Positions 11,801 through 23,201 of a stretch of DNA of 64,000 nucleotides are shown here, piece after piece. Positions within the stretch are counted from its first letter, which is position 1. The number at the start of each line of letters is the position of its first letter. The stretch lies in the NCBI RefSeq assembly GCF_029867415.1, contig NW_026705178.1, forward strand, positions 624,501-688,500, in the 5' to 3' direction. A model generated the notes under the pieces. The model did not search any database. It was given only the letters and a program-made list of their open reading frames with translations, and was not told the DNA's origin. The translations under genes were made by a program, and so were the position numbers. The stretch is from Vicia villosa (taxonomy: Eukaryota > Streptophyta > Magnoliopsida > Fabales > Fabaceae).

Positions 11801-12163
11801 ATCATTCCATAAAGTCAACCTTTGCTTGAGTTGATTCTGTGCATAAACAGTGGTTAGCCAAATGATATCACCAGTAGGTCTTTGGATCTTGCAATGAATC
11901 AATTGATCTGTGCACAATTCTACACAGAGGTGTAGTTTTGTAGCCATCCACATGATCCATATCCTCCCATTCGGGTGGGAAGCATAATTGTCCACCCAAG
12001 ACCAATTGTTCCCAAACACATCTCTTATCTTAGTAGCATTATTCTCCTTCACTCTTGTTTCTAGAAGAACATAGCAAGGCAATTGGAACTGTTGGAGATG
12101 GGCTTTAATCTCCATATGCCTCGCTCGTTTATTCAAGCCCCGCACATTCCAGGCTAGGATCAT
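8816..12163 (-). CDS. LINE ORF2: endonuclease/reverse transcriptase
   Basis: Uninterrupted 1115-codon frame. Residues 1-225 are an AP-type endonuclease (MILAWNVRGLNK start, SDHHPL near 218). The reverse transcriptase spans roughly 450-730 with TLIPK, DFRPIACCT, QSAFIPGK, LDIQKAYD, GLRQGDPISPLLF and catalytic FADD near 686. The C-terminus has a zf-RVT domain (about 960-1050) with CAFC and an H-x-x-x-x-x-C pair. The protein nicks genomic DNA and copies its own mRNA at the nick. The start ATG overlaps the ORF1 stop in the sequence ATGA, which suggests termination-reinitiation. The full frame implies a fairly recent insertion; expression is unknown. Confidence 0.93.
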   Translation of the reverse strand: MILAWNVRGLNKRARHMEIKAHLQQFQLPCYVLLETRVKENNATKIRDVFGNNWSWVDNYASHPNGRIWIMWMATKLHLCVELCTDQLIHCKIQRPTGDIIWLTTVYAQNQLKQRLTLWNDLRKLAQNIQDPWLVIGDFNNVLTNSDRVGGNIVRDSEFKDMEEMMIDSGLHAHETGGNHFTWSNGLVHSRIDHALCNVNWFLKFPGSEVQILRAHISDHHPLKMDLKDQLMTRPATHFKFLNHSATNPLFLQCVTDGWKTRNTGTPMYNTWWNLKRLQPHMRQLARHMSEGVRDLQNKREQLKQAEDLLATNLSNTQYVEEVKRCKEEILKAMEAEEQILSQRAKVNWLKLGDGNNSYFHAIIKGKNKATGITALEDLTGKMLTETKELEAEVLRFYTELVGTNNNSLLHIDIEAMREGPQMQNHHAEMLIAPVADLEILQALKSIGENKAPGIDGYTSKFFKTAWPVIGNDVRSVVHEFFECNRIYRPMNCALVTLIPKFPAAKHVKDFRPIACCTTLYKVISKILTNRLSKVIDTVVDYSQSAFIPGKVIQDNIIIAQELIRGYTRKHISPRCTIQLDIQKAYDTLEWQALEDIMREMSFPQQFIRWIMLCVMTVSYRYNINGHYSDYLPAKRGLRQGDPISPLLFVLTMEYLHRCLRKMQKNPAFKFHPKCGKLGIVNICFADDLMLFTRGDKISVTMLMETIRNFSEATGLRASPTKCKVYFGGVHEDVQKQITDATGFAVGALPFKYLGIPLVSKKLTVSMCRPVIDRIVSKITHWTARLLSYAGKHQLVRSVIFAITNYWLQVFPMPKCILKHIEAICRSFIWSGGAEITRKAPVAWDKMCEPKNSGGLNITALKEWNVATLGKLTWNIQAKADKLWVKWINIYYLKNLNFMTWQARVGDSSLMKSLCNCRDIVSHTKHWTEAVQNGKYHTNKMYQCLRGERGIVPWRKILYKNLARPRAKFHLWLALMGRVSTKCRIQKFGIQTDLLCAFCTAHETIDHLYFGCQWTSKIWLDILSWLGYNRRPAPWHQEQNWLVCEVSKKGWRRNILKVAAAECIYAIWSHRNSVIFSKEPIDNQLLRSIKFIIYTRCSSNRVLRSHFDDNTLCIE

Positions 12164-12455
12164 GGAACAGGGTAGACACCCTCCCCTTCTATCCCTAACA
12201 CATCAAATTCATTTCGGCAGGTAAAATTAAGGTCCTGTTGCTGGCTGGAACCTTCAATGAGTATCTCCTTGCCTTTCAGACTTTTCCCTACTACAGTCCA
12301 TGGTACTTCCTGAACTATTGGCTCTTTTGTAGGTTCTTCAACCTGTGGCACCGGATTCACCTTAGCAGTCCAAATCTTTTTCACCACCGCTTGCTTCTCC
12401 AGACATTGGTGTCCTACTACATTGCATTGCTTGCAAAAAGGGGGCTTCCACTCAT
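12160..12455 (-). pseudogene. LINE ORF1 C-terminal fragment
   Basis: The last about 98 codons of ORF1, open from the truncation point to the TGA at 12162-12160. It begins with a zinc-knuckle-like FCKQCNVVGHQC, as in the nucleic-acid-binding ORF1 proteins of plant LINEs, followed by a Pro/Glu-rich tail. The N-terminal part was lost by 5' truncation of the element. Confidence 0.75.
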
Positions 12456-12469
12456 ACTCTTTTAATTTT

Positions 12470-12930
12470 TAATGATACATTAATGCATTAATTTGATAAA
12501 TAATAAAATAAATTCCTTTAATTTCAACAAAAAAAATATAATCTCTCTGGTCCTCTTTTAATTTTTAATACTAAATTAATGCATTAATTTGGTAAATAAT
12601 AATAATAATAAATTCTTTTAATTCAACAACAAATTACAATCTCTCTGATCCCTTTATAAAAGACAATTGAATCATCAAAAAATTGTGTATTTAATTCATG
12701 TATTAAACCAAATGCATTAAAATTCAAATACATCAAATTTTTATTTTTTTGGAAAAAAATAAATACATCAAATGTTGTTGATTCTAATGTCCCTTACAAA
12801 AAAGTACTATACCAAATATTTTTTAATGGATTTAATGTTCAATAAAACTATTATTTAATATGAGTAATTTAGTGTAACTGGTAAAATTTAAAATATGTAA
12901 AAAAAAATTAAAATTTCATTATTTATTATG
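12470..12930 (-). other. Distal upstream region of DEFL1, displaced
   Basis: Read on the minus strand this matches the region upstream of DEFL3 (around GTCTTTTATAAA at 57640-57655) and 4790-4900 (AATTTAGTGTAA near 12866). It therefore looks like the former continuation of the DEFL1 upstream region, now pushed about 4.45 kb away by the foldback element and the LINE. It also contains a local tandem duplication of about 95 bp (starts near 12457 and 12556, ending ATCTCTCTGGTC and ATCTCTCTGATC). Confidence 0.55.
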
Positions 12931-13026
12931 CACGGACAATATAAAATAGTTTTACATTGTTATCTAATAAAAGATCAATAATTTGTCATATGATCAAAAT
13001 AATTTTAAAACTTAAATGTGATTAGT

Positions 13027-13476
<450 letters not shown>

Positions 13477-13479
13477 ATA

Positions 13480-13490
13480 CCCTCCTCTTC
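13480..13490 (-). other. Polypurine tract of chromovirus
   Basis: Minus strand GAAGAGGAGGG, four bases before the 3' LTR. It serves as primer for plus-strand DNA synthesis. Confidence 0.75.
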
Positions 13491-13505
13491 ACATCATCCA
13501 TGTCC

Positions 13506-16500
13506 TCATGGATGAAAATCTGGAAATTTCTTAAGGAGATCATAATAGAATTCCCAAGTGGCTTTGTCAAGAGGCATATCTTTCCATTGAACCAAGACTT
13601 TGGTAGCTGCCATGCGACCTCGTTTTACCATTTTTCGATCAAGAATAGCCACAGGAGTCTTGTTGTGAGGACCAGCTGCAGTAGGTAAGTGCTGAACCGG
13701 TTGACCTTGAGGATTGGGGCAGAGTTTCAATTGGGACACATGAAAAACATTGTGAATTTCAGCAGAAGCAGGCAGCTGTAGTTTGTAAGCAGTGGCGCCG
13801 ACACAATCCTCAATCCGAAATGGGCCATAAAACTTAGGAAGTAACTTGTGGACAGCATGAGGTTTCAAGGAATTCTGTCTGTAAGGATGCAATTTAAGGT
13901 AAACATAGTCCCCGATAGCAAATACCCTATCACTCCTGTGTTTATCTGCTTGTTGGATCATCCGATTCTGAGCTCGTAAGAGATGGAACTTGAGGAGATT
14001 AATGGCTTCTTCCCTCGCAATTAAAGTTCTATCTACATTCAGATTTGCTGCAGAATTGGGTAAATAAGGCAAATGGATAGGTGGTGGTTGGCCATACACC
14101 ACCTCAAAGGGAGTGGTATGAGTAGATGAATGATAGTTTGTGTTATACCACCATTCAGCCAAAGAAAGCCATTTATGCCACTGGTTCGGTTGCTCAGATG
14201 TCATGCATCGAAGGTAGGTTTCTAGGCATTTATTTACCACCTCCGTTTGGCCGTCAGTTTGGGGATGGTATGCTGAAGATTTCTGTAGTTCCACTCCTTG
14301 GAGCTTGAAAAACTCTTGCCAGAAGTTACTGAGAAAGATTGGGTCGCGGTCACTAGTTATTGTCTCCGGCAAGCCATGTAATTTGAAGACATTGTCAAGG
14401 AAAATTTGTGCCACATCCAAGGCCGTGTAAGGATGAGCTAAGGCCATGAAATGTGCATATTTGCTAAGTCTATCGACCACCACATAGATGACTTGTTTTC
14501 CTGCAGATAAAGGAAGACCGTCCACAAAGTCCATGCTAATGTGACTCCAAATAAGATTTGGAATAGGTAGTGACTGTAAGAGACCCGGGTAGGCCGCCAA
14601 ATCAGATTTGTTTTTCTGACAGATGGCACAGTTCTTAACAAAGAGAAGAATGTCTTTTGACATACCTTTCCATTAGAACAATGCTTTGACTCTACTAGTA
14701 GTCACATCCCTGCCAGAATGCCCTCAAATAGATGAACTATGTAACCACTGTAAGATAGTTTCCTTGATAACAGGATTGGAACCAATGACTAACTTTCCCC
14801 TACGCCTGAGTTCATCACGAATCCATGTATACTTAGGATGAGAATCTGGCTTCTGTTTCATGTCAGAAATAATTTTACTTAGTTGAGGATCCCGCTGCCA
14901 ATTAAGATGAATACTCTCCAAAAGGTCACTACTTGCAGTACCGAGAACCAATGCCAATAATTCAGCTCCAGCTTTTCTAGACAAAGCATCAGCAGCGGCA
15001 TTTGCCGAACCTTCCTTATATTGTAATTCAAAATCAAAGCCAAGTAATTTGGACACTCAAAACTGCTGAAAAGGGGTGTTTAGTTTCTGGTCCCACATAT
15101 GCTTGATGCTCTTTTGGTCAGTTTTGATAATGAAAGGTGCATGAGAAAGATAAGAGCCCCATTTTTGAACTTCATAGACTATAGCTAGAAGTTCCCTTTC
15201 ATACACAAACAACGCCTGTTGCTTTGGCCCTAATGACTTACTAATGTAAGCAATGGGGTGGTGATCCTGCATTAAAACAGCGCCAATACCCTTACCCGAG
15301 GCATCGGTTTCCACAACATTTTTTTTTGCAAAATTTGGTAAGCTTAAAACAGGAGCAGAAATCAATGCTTGTTTTAAGTGTTGAAAAGCAAAATTTGCTT
15401 CAGAAGACCAAAAGAAACTATCTTTCTTCAACAAGTCAATTAAGGGCTTTGCTAGTTTACCGAAATCTTTGACAAATCGTCTATAGTAGCCGGCTAAGCC
15501 TAAGAAACCCCTGAGTTGCTTTATGGTGGAGGGAACAGGCCAAGAACTCACTGCCAGAATTTTTGCAGGATCAGTAGAAACTCCCTCTTTAGTGATAAAG
15601 TGTCCCAAGTATTCTACTCTAGGTTCAGCAAAAGCACACTTATTTTTATTCAAAAATAAGTGATTATCCCGAATAGTTTGGAAGATGAGGTGTATATGAG
15701 CAAGGTGATCCTCGAATGACTTGCTATAAACAAGTAAATCATCAAAAAATATAATCACGAATTTCCTAAGAAATTGTTGAAAAACCTGATTCATAAGAGC
15801 TTGAAATGATGCAGGGGCATTTGTGAGTCCAAAGGGCATCACCAAATATTCAAAGTGACCGTTGTGTGTTTTGAATGCAGTTTTGTGCTCCTCTCCATGA
15901 GCCATACGCAGCTGATGGTAACCAGACCTCATATCCAGTTTAGAAAAAACAGTGGCGCCGTGAAGTTCATCCATCAAGTCTTCAATGAGAGGTATGGGAA
16001 ATCGATCCTTAATGGTAAAATCATTAAGCCTACGAAAATCTACACAAAGACGCCATGAATCGTCTTTCTTGCGCACGAGAATTATGGGAGATGCAAAAGG
16101 GCTATTGCTATGCTGCACAATACCCTGTTTCAGCATGTCCTGCACAATATTATCAATGATATCTTTCTGCACAATGGAAAAACGATAGGGTCTTAAATTA
16201 AACGGTTGCGTGCCTTCTTTGAACGGAATTTTATGGTCAAAACCAGGTCTAGAAGGAGGTAAAGCAGTAGGCTCAGCAAAGATGTCAGAATATTGGTCTA
16301 GAAGTTGAACAAGTGATGGAGGTAAGACTTGTTGAGAATCAAAACCCTGGAGAGCATGGCATGTTGGTAATCCCATAGAATAATCCTTCACACCAATAGA
16401 CAGAAAACACATCTCAGCGCCTTTGTGGACCACTTGAGCAAAAGATTTGTTGTTGATAACTTTGAAACTCGGAGTTTTCGCACCTCGAAGGACAAATTTC

Positions 16501-17924
16501 CTACCATTAGTAGAAAACTCCATCTGTAGCTTATCAAAATCCCATAAGAGAGGTCCCAAAGATTTCAACCATTGGATACCCAAAATCAAATCACAGCAAA
16601 CTAAGGGTAAGACAATAACATCCGCAGTAAATTGAGCCTGTTGGAGCTGCCATTTAAACCCTCTACAAATAAAAGCCGCCTCCAATTTGTGGCCACCACC
16701 CCCAGTCACAGACAAAGGAGGAATAGCTTCTAGTTTACAACCTATGGCTTTAGCAATTTCTAAGTCCAAGAAATTATGAGTGTTGCCACTGTCTAATAGA
16801 ATGTGGAGCATTTTCTTATCATGTAACCCGGTAACTCGCATGGTATGAAAATTAGCAATACCTGTCAAGGAGTGAAAAGAAAGTTGAGGGTTGTCAAAAT
16901 CTTGAAAGGAATCCGGTTCAGGTGTAGGGGAGTCACATGAAGTGTTCGCAGTTGGATTGTCGTCTTCATCAACTTCCAATACCATGAGGTGAGATCGTTT
17001 GTGCTTAAACTGATGTCCCGGGGTAAATTGTTCATCGCAAAACATACATAAGTCCTTTGCGCGGCGTTCAGCCATTTCAATTGCCGAAAATGTGCGGAAA
17101 GGACGCTGAGGGTTAGATTTAGGGGAAAAGGTGGTTGGAGTGACTTGAGGGTTTTGAGACTGAGTGTTATTTTGTGCGACACTGGGTTTGGGTAACACAC
17201 CCTGAAATTTGGAAAAGGGTTGAAAGCGTGATTTTGGCTGTGGGAGAGAAGTTTGTGAAGCTTCGTGTAACTTGGCCAAATTTGCAGCATGAGCTATGGA
17301 TGAAGGATTAAACATACGAACTTGCATCTGCATATGGTGGTCAAGGCCGGCTAAGAAGATGCTAAGGGAGTGTTCAGGAAGAAGAGTCACCTGAGTTAGC
17401 GCAAGTTCAAACTGGTCGATGTAATCTTGCACTTTTCCGGTATGTTTCACCTGAAGTAACGAAGACAAGGGGTCTTCATAGACGTCACCAAATCTTGTTG
17501 TGACATCAGTGACATATTGTTGCCAAGAGGGGTAAATATCAAACTTATGGCGCATGTAGTTCAGGTGCCACTGCAGAGCCAAACCATCTAGATGGATGGA
17601 AGCTAGTCTCACCATTGATGTTTGTGGGGTTCCATCGAGCAGGAAAAATTGGTCGCACTTGTAGAGCCACTCGCAAACATTTTTGCCATCAAAGCGAGGG
17701 AATTCCACTTTGGAGATCCGAGTAGCGTAACTGTTGTTGTTAGAGTTGCGAGGACCAGTAGAACGTTGGCGGCCGGAAGGTGAAGAGGAAGAGAGATCTA
17801 CGTGAGATTGAATTAGCGCACGAATCTCCTCCAAATCAGTTGTACGTTGCATTTGCAGCTGAGAGAAACGTTCTTCTAAACGGCGTTCGAGCTCGGTCAG
17901 AGGGGGTGGCGGAGAAGGAGTCAT
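13506..17924 (-). pseudogene. Chromovirus gag-pol polyprotein with three stops
   Basis: One continuous frame of about 1472 codons from the ATG at 17924, interrupted only by TGA at 15059-15057, TGA at 14726-14724 and TAA at 14675-14673; no frameshift is needed. Order: gag (FPRFDGKNVCEWLYKCDQFF region), aspartic protease (DSGNTHNF near residue 380), reverse transcriptase (FFDD near 726, an F-for-Y variant), RNase H (ETDAS near 873), integrase with the D-D-E triad (MDFVDGLP, TSDRDP, GQTEVVNKCLE), and a chromodomain at the end (WKDMPLDKATWE). The first TGA replaces an expected Trp in RNase H. The product cannot be made full length without readthrough. Confidence 0.9.
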
Positions 17925-17932
17925 CGTCACCG

Positions 17933-17944
17933 GCTCTGATACCA
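17933..17944 (-). other. Primer-binding site, initiator tRNA-Met
   Basis: Minus strand TGGTATCAGAGC, two bases after the 5' LTR. This is the usual plant tRNA-iMet primer site. Confidence 0.9.
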
Positions 17945-17946
17945 AT

Positions 17947-18286
17947 TGGTACCGGGTATTTGGATATTAGGGAAGATACCGGTAATATCCCAACTCAACA
18001 CCAGAGATAATTGAATGTTTGAGAATAATTATCTGTTGATGAAGAATTAGTGGTAGGAGAAAGAATAATAAGACAGAAGAAAATTCAGAAATGTGATAAT
18101 GGTTATCTTTCATTCCTCATGCCGTATCGGCTAAATAGAGCAAGTGGTTACATCACAACCGATCAATGCTAATGGAATCATGACACGTCATTATGCTAGA
18201 ATGCCTAATAAGACAAAATAGGTAAAATAACAAAAGGAAAGCTGGAATATAAAATAAGAAAAACAGAATAATAAAATCCTATGAGT
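17947..18286 (-). repeat. 5' LTR of chromovirus
   Basis: 340-bp LTR almost identical to 13137-13476. The outer bases (18285-18286) read GT instead of the CA present at the matching place in the other LTR. Confidence 0.9.
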
Positions 18287-18312
18287 GAGAGAGAGAGAGA
18301 GAGAGAGAGAGA

Positions 18313-18957
18313 TCAAATTACACCAATATGTTAATAAACATTAAAAATCATAAATTTTTAACAAATAATAATAATAATAATAAGTTAATAGAATATAGTT
18401 CTATAGTATTATAAAATTGTGATTTGTTTAAAATTGTTAGTAAGCATTATTTGATGAAAATAATGTTTGTTACTAAGAAAAAATTGGTATAAAAATTACG
18501 ATTTACTTTAAAGAAAAAATAGTATTATATTCACTAAATGTAACTAATAAAACTGTTTAATTTTTAAATACAATACAAAACAATTAAAACTAAATAATAA
18601 ATAATTAGAACATAATAATTTATTTTAAAAAGTAGTGCAATTTTTTTAAAATTAAGAATACAAGTTTTTTTAATTAAAAAAATTATAGTTTTATTAAGAA
18701 ACGATAAAAATAACATATTTTAAGAAATATTAGTAAAAATCCCTTTATTTTTATTAATAAGTTTTAAAAATACGTGTATTTTTAAGATTTCTTGGTAACC
18801 AATATTATTTTTCATCTAATAATGTTTACTAACAATTTTAAACAAATCACAATTTTTATAATAATATAAAACTATATTCTATTCACTTATTCTTATTAAT
18901 ATTTCTTAAAAATTTATGATTTTAAACATTTATTAATATCAAACTTATTTTTGTATA
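18313..18957. mobile_element. Large foldback element, about 645 bp
   Basis: Long imperfect inverted repeat: the left arm (about 18313-18500, with AATCATAAATTTTTAACAAA and TTGTGATTTGTTTAAAATTG) is mirrored in the right arm (about 18785-18957). The loop is AT-rich and non-coding. It directly abuts the residual (GA)n tract. No target duplication could be fixed and the family is unknown. Confidence 0.55.
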
Positions 18958-19337
18958 AATTTTTTTAAATTTAAACAAATTTTTCTATTTTTTATGTAAA
19001 TAAATTTATATTTTATTTGCTTAAAATTCTATATATAATTGATATATTTTAAAATAAGAAAAGTTTTTTTTTTTTAATCTTGACTTATTTATGGAATATT
19101 TTTTTTTATAAAATTGAAATGTGATTTTATTGTTACAAAAGTAGGAGAGATTTTATTTATTTTATGAGAAACAGAATAAATTATAATTTATTAAAATCAA
19201 AATTATTAATAACTAAAAATAGAATAAAACTATTTTAAGTAAGAATCCTGAGTTACTAAGTAAATATTTCTAGCCATTGAAATAAATTAAAATAAGAAGT
19301 TATTAATGAGTGTAACTATAAGTGTAACATTTTGGTG
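18958..19337. other. AT-rich spacer, nothing seen
   Basis: Extremely AT-rich sequence without coding potential, repeats or recognisable signals. Confidence 0.6.
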
Positions 19338-19707
<370 letters not shown>

Positions 19708-19724
19708 CTTATCATATGAAAGTG

Positions 19725-19930
19725 ACATTTTTATGTGAGAATATGATAATGAATCTGAATCATTAGATTTAAAAATAAATTGTGGAGATTATGGGTCAAA
19801 CTTATTTTTTTTCTCCTCTATCATTTATTTTAATAATGGAGGAGAGAAAAAAAGAGAATAACATATAATCTCCACCATTTATTTTAAAATCTAATGATTC
19901 AGATTCATTATCATATTATCACATTAAAAT
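19725..19930. mobile_element. Foldback MITE M2
   Basis: Arms ATAATGAATCTGAATCATTA (about 19747) and the inverse (about 19895), flanked by TA-rich ends. About 200 bp, non-coding. Confidence 0.65.
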
Positions 19931-20362
<432 letters not shown>

Positions 20363-20449
<87 letters not shown>

Positions 20450-20450
20450 A
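20363..20450. repeat. (TA)n microsatellite
   Basis: About 88 bp TA tract with one CA interruption, between M4 and M5. Confidence 0.95.
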
Positions 20451-20683
20451 CGTATCAAATGAGAACTTTGGCTATTATGAGAACTGAGAACTTTTAATAA
20501 TAACCGTACGATTTAAAATCAATGCCTCAGATTTCATTCAAATTTTAAAAGACAATAATTAATAGATAGATTCTGATTTAAATGCATATCACACCAATAA
20601 AATTTGAGCATTGATTTTAAATTGTACGGTTCTTATTAAAAGTTCTCATTCTTATAATAACCAAAGTTCTCATTTGATACGTC
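20450..20683. mobile_element. Foldback MITE M5
   Basis: Arms begin CGTATCAAATGAGAACTTTG and end in the inverse at about 20660-20683. The pattern TCAAATGAGAACTTTGGCTATTATGAG (here broken: TCAAATGAGAAC, then CTATTATGAG) matches the M1 arm motif, so M1 and M5 belong to one superfamily. Confidence 0.7.
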
Positions 20684-20685
20684 CC

Positions 20686-20909
20686 CATGACACCAAGATG
20701 TCAAAGTTTAATTTGACATCAAATCTCAACCGTTAAAAGAATTGATCTAACGGTGATACTAAATAGCCTATTTTTTAGGAGAAAAATATGCTATGTATTT
20801 TTTTATTATTATTTATTTTCATTTAGTATCATTGTTAGATCAATTCTTTTAACGGTTGAGATTTTGGTGTCAAATTAAACTTTGACACCTTTGTGTCATT
20901 TGATCTTAT

Positions 20910-20912
<3 letters not shown>
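20686..20912. mobile_element. Foldback MITE M6
   Basis: Arms ATGACACCAAGATGTCAAAG and the inverse near 20870-20895, with a long inner match around CTCAACCGTTAAAAGAATTG. Followed by (TA)n at 20913-20965. It lies directly next to M5 without a TA tract between them. Confidence 0.7.

Positions 20913-20965
<53 letters not shown>
20913..20965. repeat. (TA)n microsatellite
   Basis: About 53 bp TA tract closing the MITE cluster. Confidence 0.95.
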
Positions 20966-20969
<4 letters not shown>

Positions 20970-22362
20970 TTTAAAACAAAATGAATTCAATTATTTTTTG
21001 GTGTCCATGAGTTTAAATTAGATGTCGGGAAAATAAGTGAGGTGCCGCAGGTTTAAATTTGTGATTGTTCATCTAATGTCCCTATACAGATATCGATTGT
21101 TCATCTAATGTCCCTGTACAGATACCAACTTAGCTGACTTAGCAGGATAAAGTGTTAGTTCACCTTTAATAAATGTAGTCAATTGTTTAGAAAAAAAAAA
21201 ACCAGTCAAATGTTCATTATTTATTAAATTATGTTTGAAAATCAGTAATATCTTTGAACAAAAGTTTTTCTTTTTTCATATAAATGAAATGGTTTTTAAG
21301 TTATTTTTTATTAAAAATATCCAATCAAGAAGTTTAATACTAAAATACAAGAAGTTTAATACTAAAATAAACAAAAGCTTATCAAATGACAAAATTTCTA
21401 AGCCTTGAAAGGGTTTATTACCTGTCTTACACTTTTGTTTAACCCTTGAAAGGGTTTATATCCTGTCTTACACTTTTTTTTTCTATGTGACCAGTTTTTG
21501 TAAAAGACTTCCTACTAAATTGATTCTACATACATATATTTCATATATTTCATATATTTACTTTTTTCTTTTTCGTCGTTATTATATCTTCCTTGCTTAC
21601 ATTTTTTTACTCTTTAAAATTTTTAATATCTCCAGGTCTAAGTAATATTAAAATTTATATTATTATCGACAAAAATTATATTTAAATATGTATTTCTCCA
21701 AAATATTAATGTATTTAAATATGTTTTTCTCAAAGATGTGTATTTAAAAGATACTGAAGGTGTGTAAAACATAATAAAGGAGGTTTTTATTGAGTTTCAA
21801 GTAAAATATAAATATTTTTCTAAGACAAAAACAAAGAATATAAGAGTAAAAATAAATGATTATCTTTTTTTTATCCTGGTTCATTGTTAATGAAGTTAAT
21901 TTAGTCCACTCGTTAAAGTGATTTCGCATTTTCAATAAGGACTTAATCCACTATAACCGAATCTGATTATACCAACCACAACAAAAACTATCCGTCAATA
22001 TTGCAAACCACAAAGACTACTCGTCCATGTCTTATTGAGAATTTCTGACAATACCTTAATCTTCCAAGGAACACTTACACAACAAAGACTACTTGTCAAT
22101 GTTGCCACACCAACAAGACTATTCGTTAATGTCTTTTCTAGAATCCTGACTATTCCTTAGTTCTTAAGGAACTTTCAACTCACAGGTTGAATACAAAGGT
22201 ATGTGTTTACATAGTTGCTTCTTCAAAGCAAATTACACAAGTTTAAATACAATCAAGTAACACAAAAGTGTTAAGCAAGTATATGAACAAAAACTCACTT
22301 ACTTTACAAAACTATACAAATAATAGTCAAAGAGATTTGTGCATCGTTTCATCGTATGTTTT
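20966..22362. other. AT-rich spacer with two short tandem duplications
   Basis: Non-coding. Contains a 32-bp duplication at about 21062-21125 (GATTGTTCATCTAATGTCCC twice) and a 38-bp duplication at about 21404-21477 (TTGAAAGGGTTTAT twice). From about 21960 the sequence turns LTR-like with repeated CAAAGACTACTYGTCAATGT-type motifs and runs without a break into the copy-2 Ogre relic. Confidence 0.55.
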
Positions 22363-22674
22363 TTTATATTCTCCATTGTTGTCTTCAAGTCTTCCTTTTA
22401 TAGCCAAAAGGAAGTCCGTTGAAGGGTAGAATGGGAATGCTAAATTCCAACTGTTTTGTTTTCAACGGTCAGTGAGGGAGTGGTCGATAACATAGTACAA
22501 CAGTACAATCCTTTTGCCACCTTATCTGGGAGGTAGAAACATATGTACCTCTTATTATCCTCTAGTCAAATATGTGGATAAGTCACATATTCTTTATTTA
22601 AGTCGCAGGGATAAGTTACATATCCACAAGAATCAAAACATCAGTGTAAGTCACATACCTTCCCATGGATACGT

Positions 22675-22679
<5 letters not shown>

Positions 22680-22760
<81 letters not shown>

Positions 22761-22764
22761 TATA
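22680..22764. repeat. (CA)n(TA)n compound microsatellite
   Basis: About 20 bp of CA followed by about 65 bp of TA, at the place matching 305-380 in copy 1. Confidence 0.95.
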
Positions 22765-22805
22765 CACGCCACAAGCTATATAGAATAAATGACATATTCC
22801 TCTAT

Positions 22806-23201
22806 CGAAACTATCGAGAAACACCGTATATCCTTCAATTGAATCAACATAACTTACTACACGCATGTGATACTAATCCCCAGTCATACCGGATTTCTCC
22901 ATGCATTCACTTTAGTATACAGGATGCCATCTTACGAGTGCGATTTCATTATCTACTTCATCCATATACAACATCAACCATAATATAGGCACAAATATTA
23001 TATCGAAACTATCGAGAAACACCATATATCCTTCAATTGGATCAACATAACTTACTACACGCATGTGATACTGATCCCCAGTCATACAAGATTTCTCCAT
23101 GCATTCACTTTGGTATACAAGATGCTATCTTACGAGTGTGATTTCATTATCTACTTCATCCATATACAACATCAACCATAATATAGGCACTAATATTATA
23201 T
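22806..23201. repeat. 198-bp tandem repeat, two units (copy 2)
   Basis: Units start at 22806 and 23004 with CGAAACTATCGAGAAACACC, as in copy 1 (421 and 619). Confidence 0.85.

Larger units (their letters stand above)
8726..12455 (-). mobile_element. LINE (L1-type non-LTR retrotransposon), 5'-truncated
   Basis: About 3.7 kb insertion read on the minus strand: the end of ORF1 (zinc knuckle), a complete ORF2, a short 3' UTR and an A-rich tail near 8726-8750. A perfect 14-bp direct repeat ACTCTTTTAATTTT flanks it (8712-8725 and 12456-12469), the expected mark of target-primed reverse transcription. It is truncated within ORF1, so it could not move unaided in its present form. It inserted exactly across the right edge of the 8003-8715 foldback element. 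Confidence 0.9.

Noticed and set aside
15855..17290. ORFs on both strands within the chromovirus polyprotein
   Set aside because: Shadow frames of gag-pol with no domains of their own.
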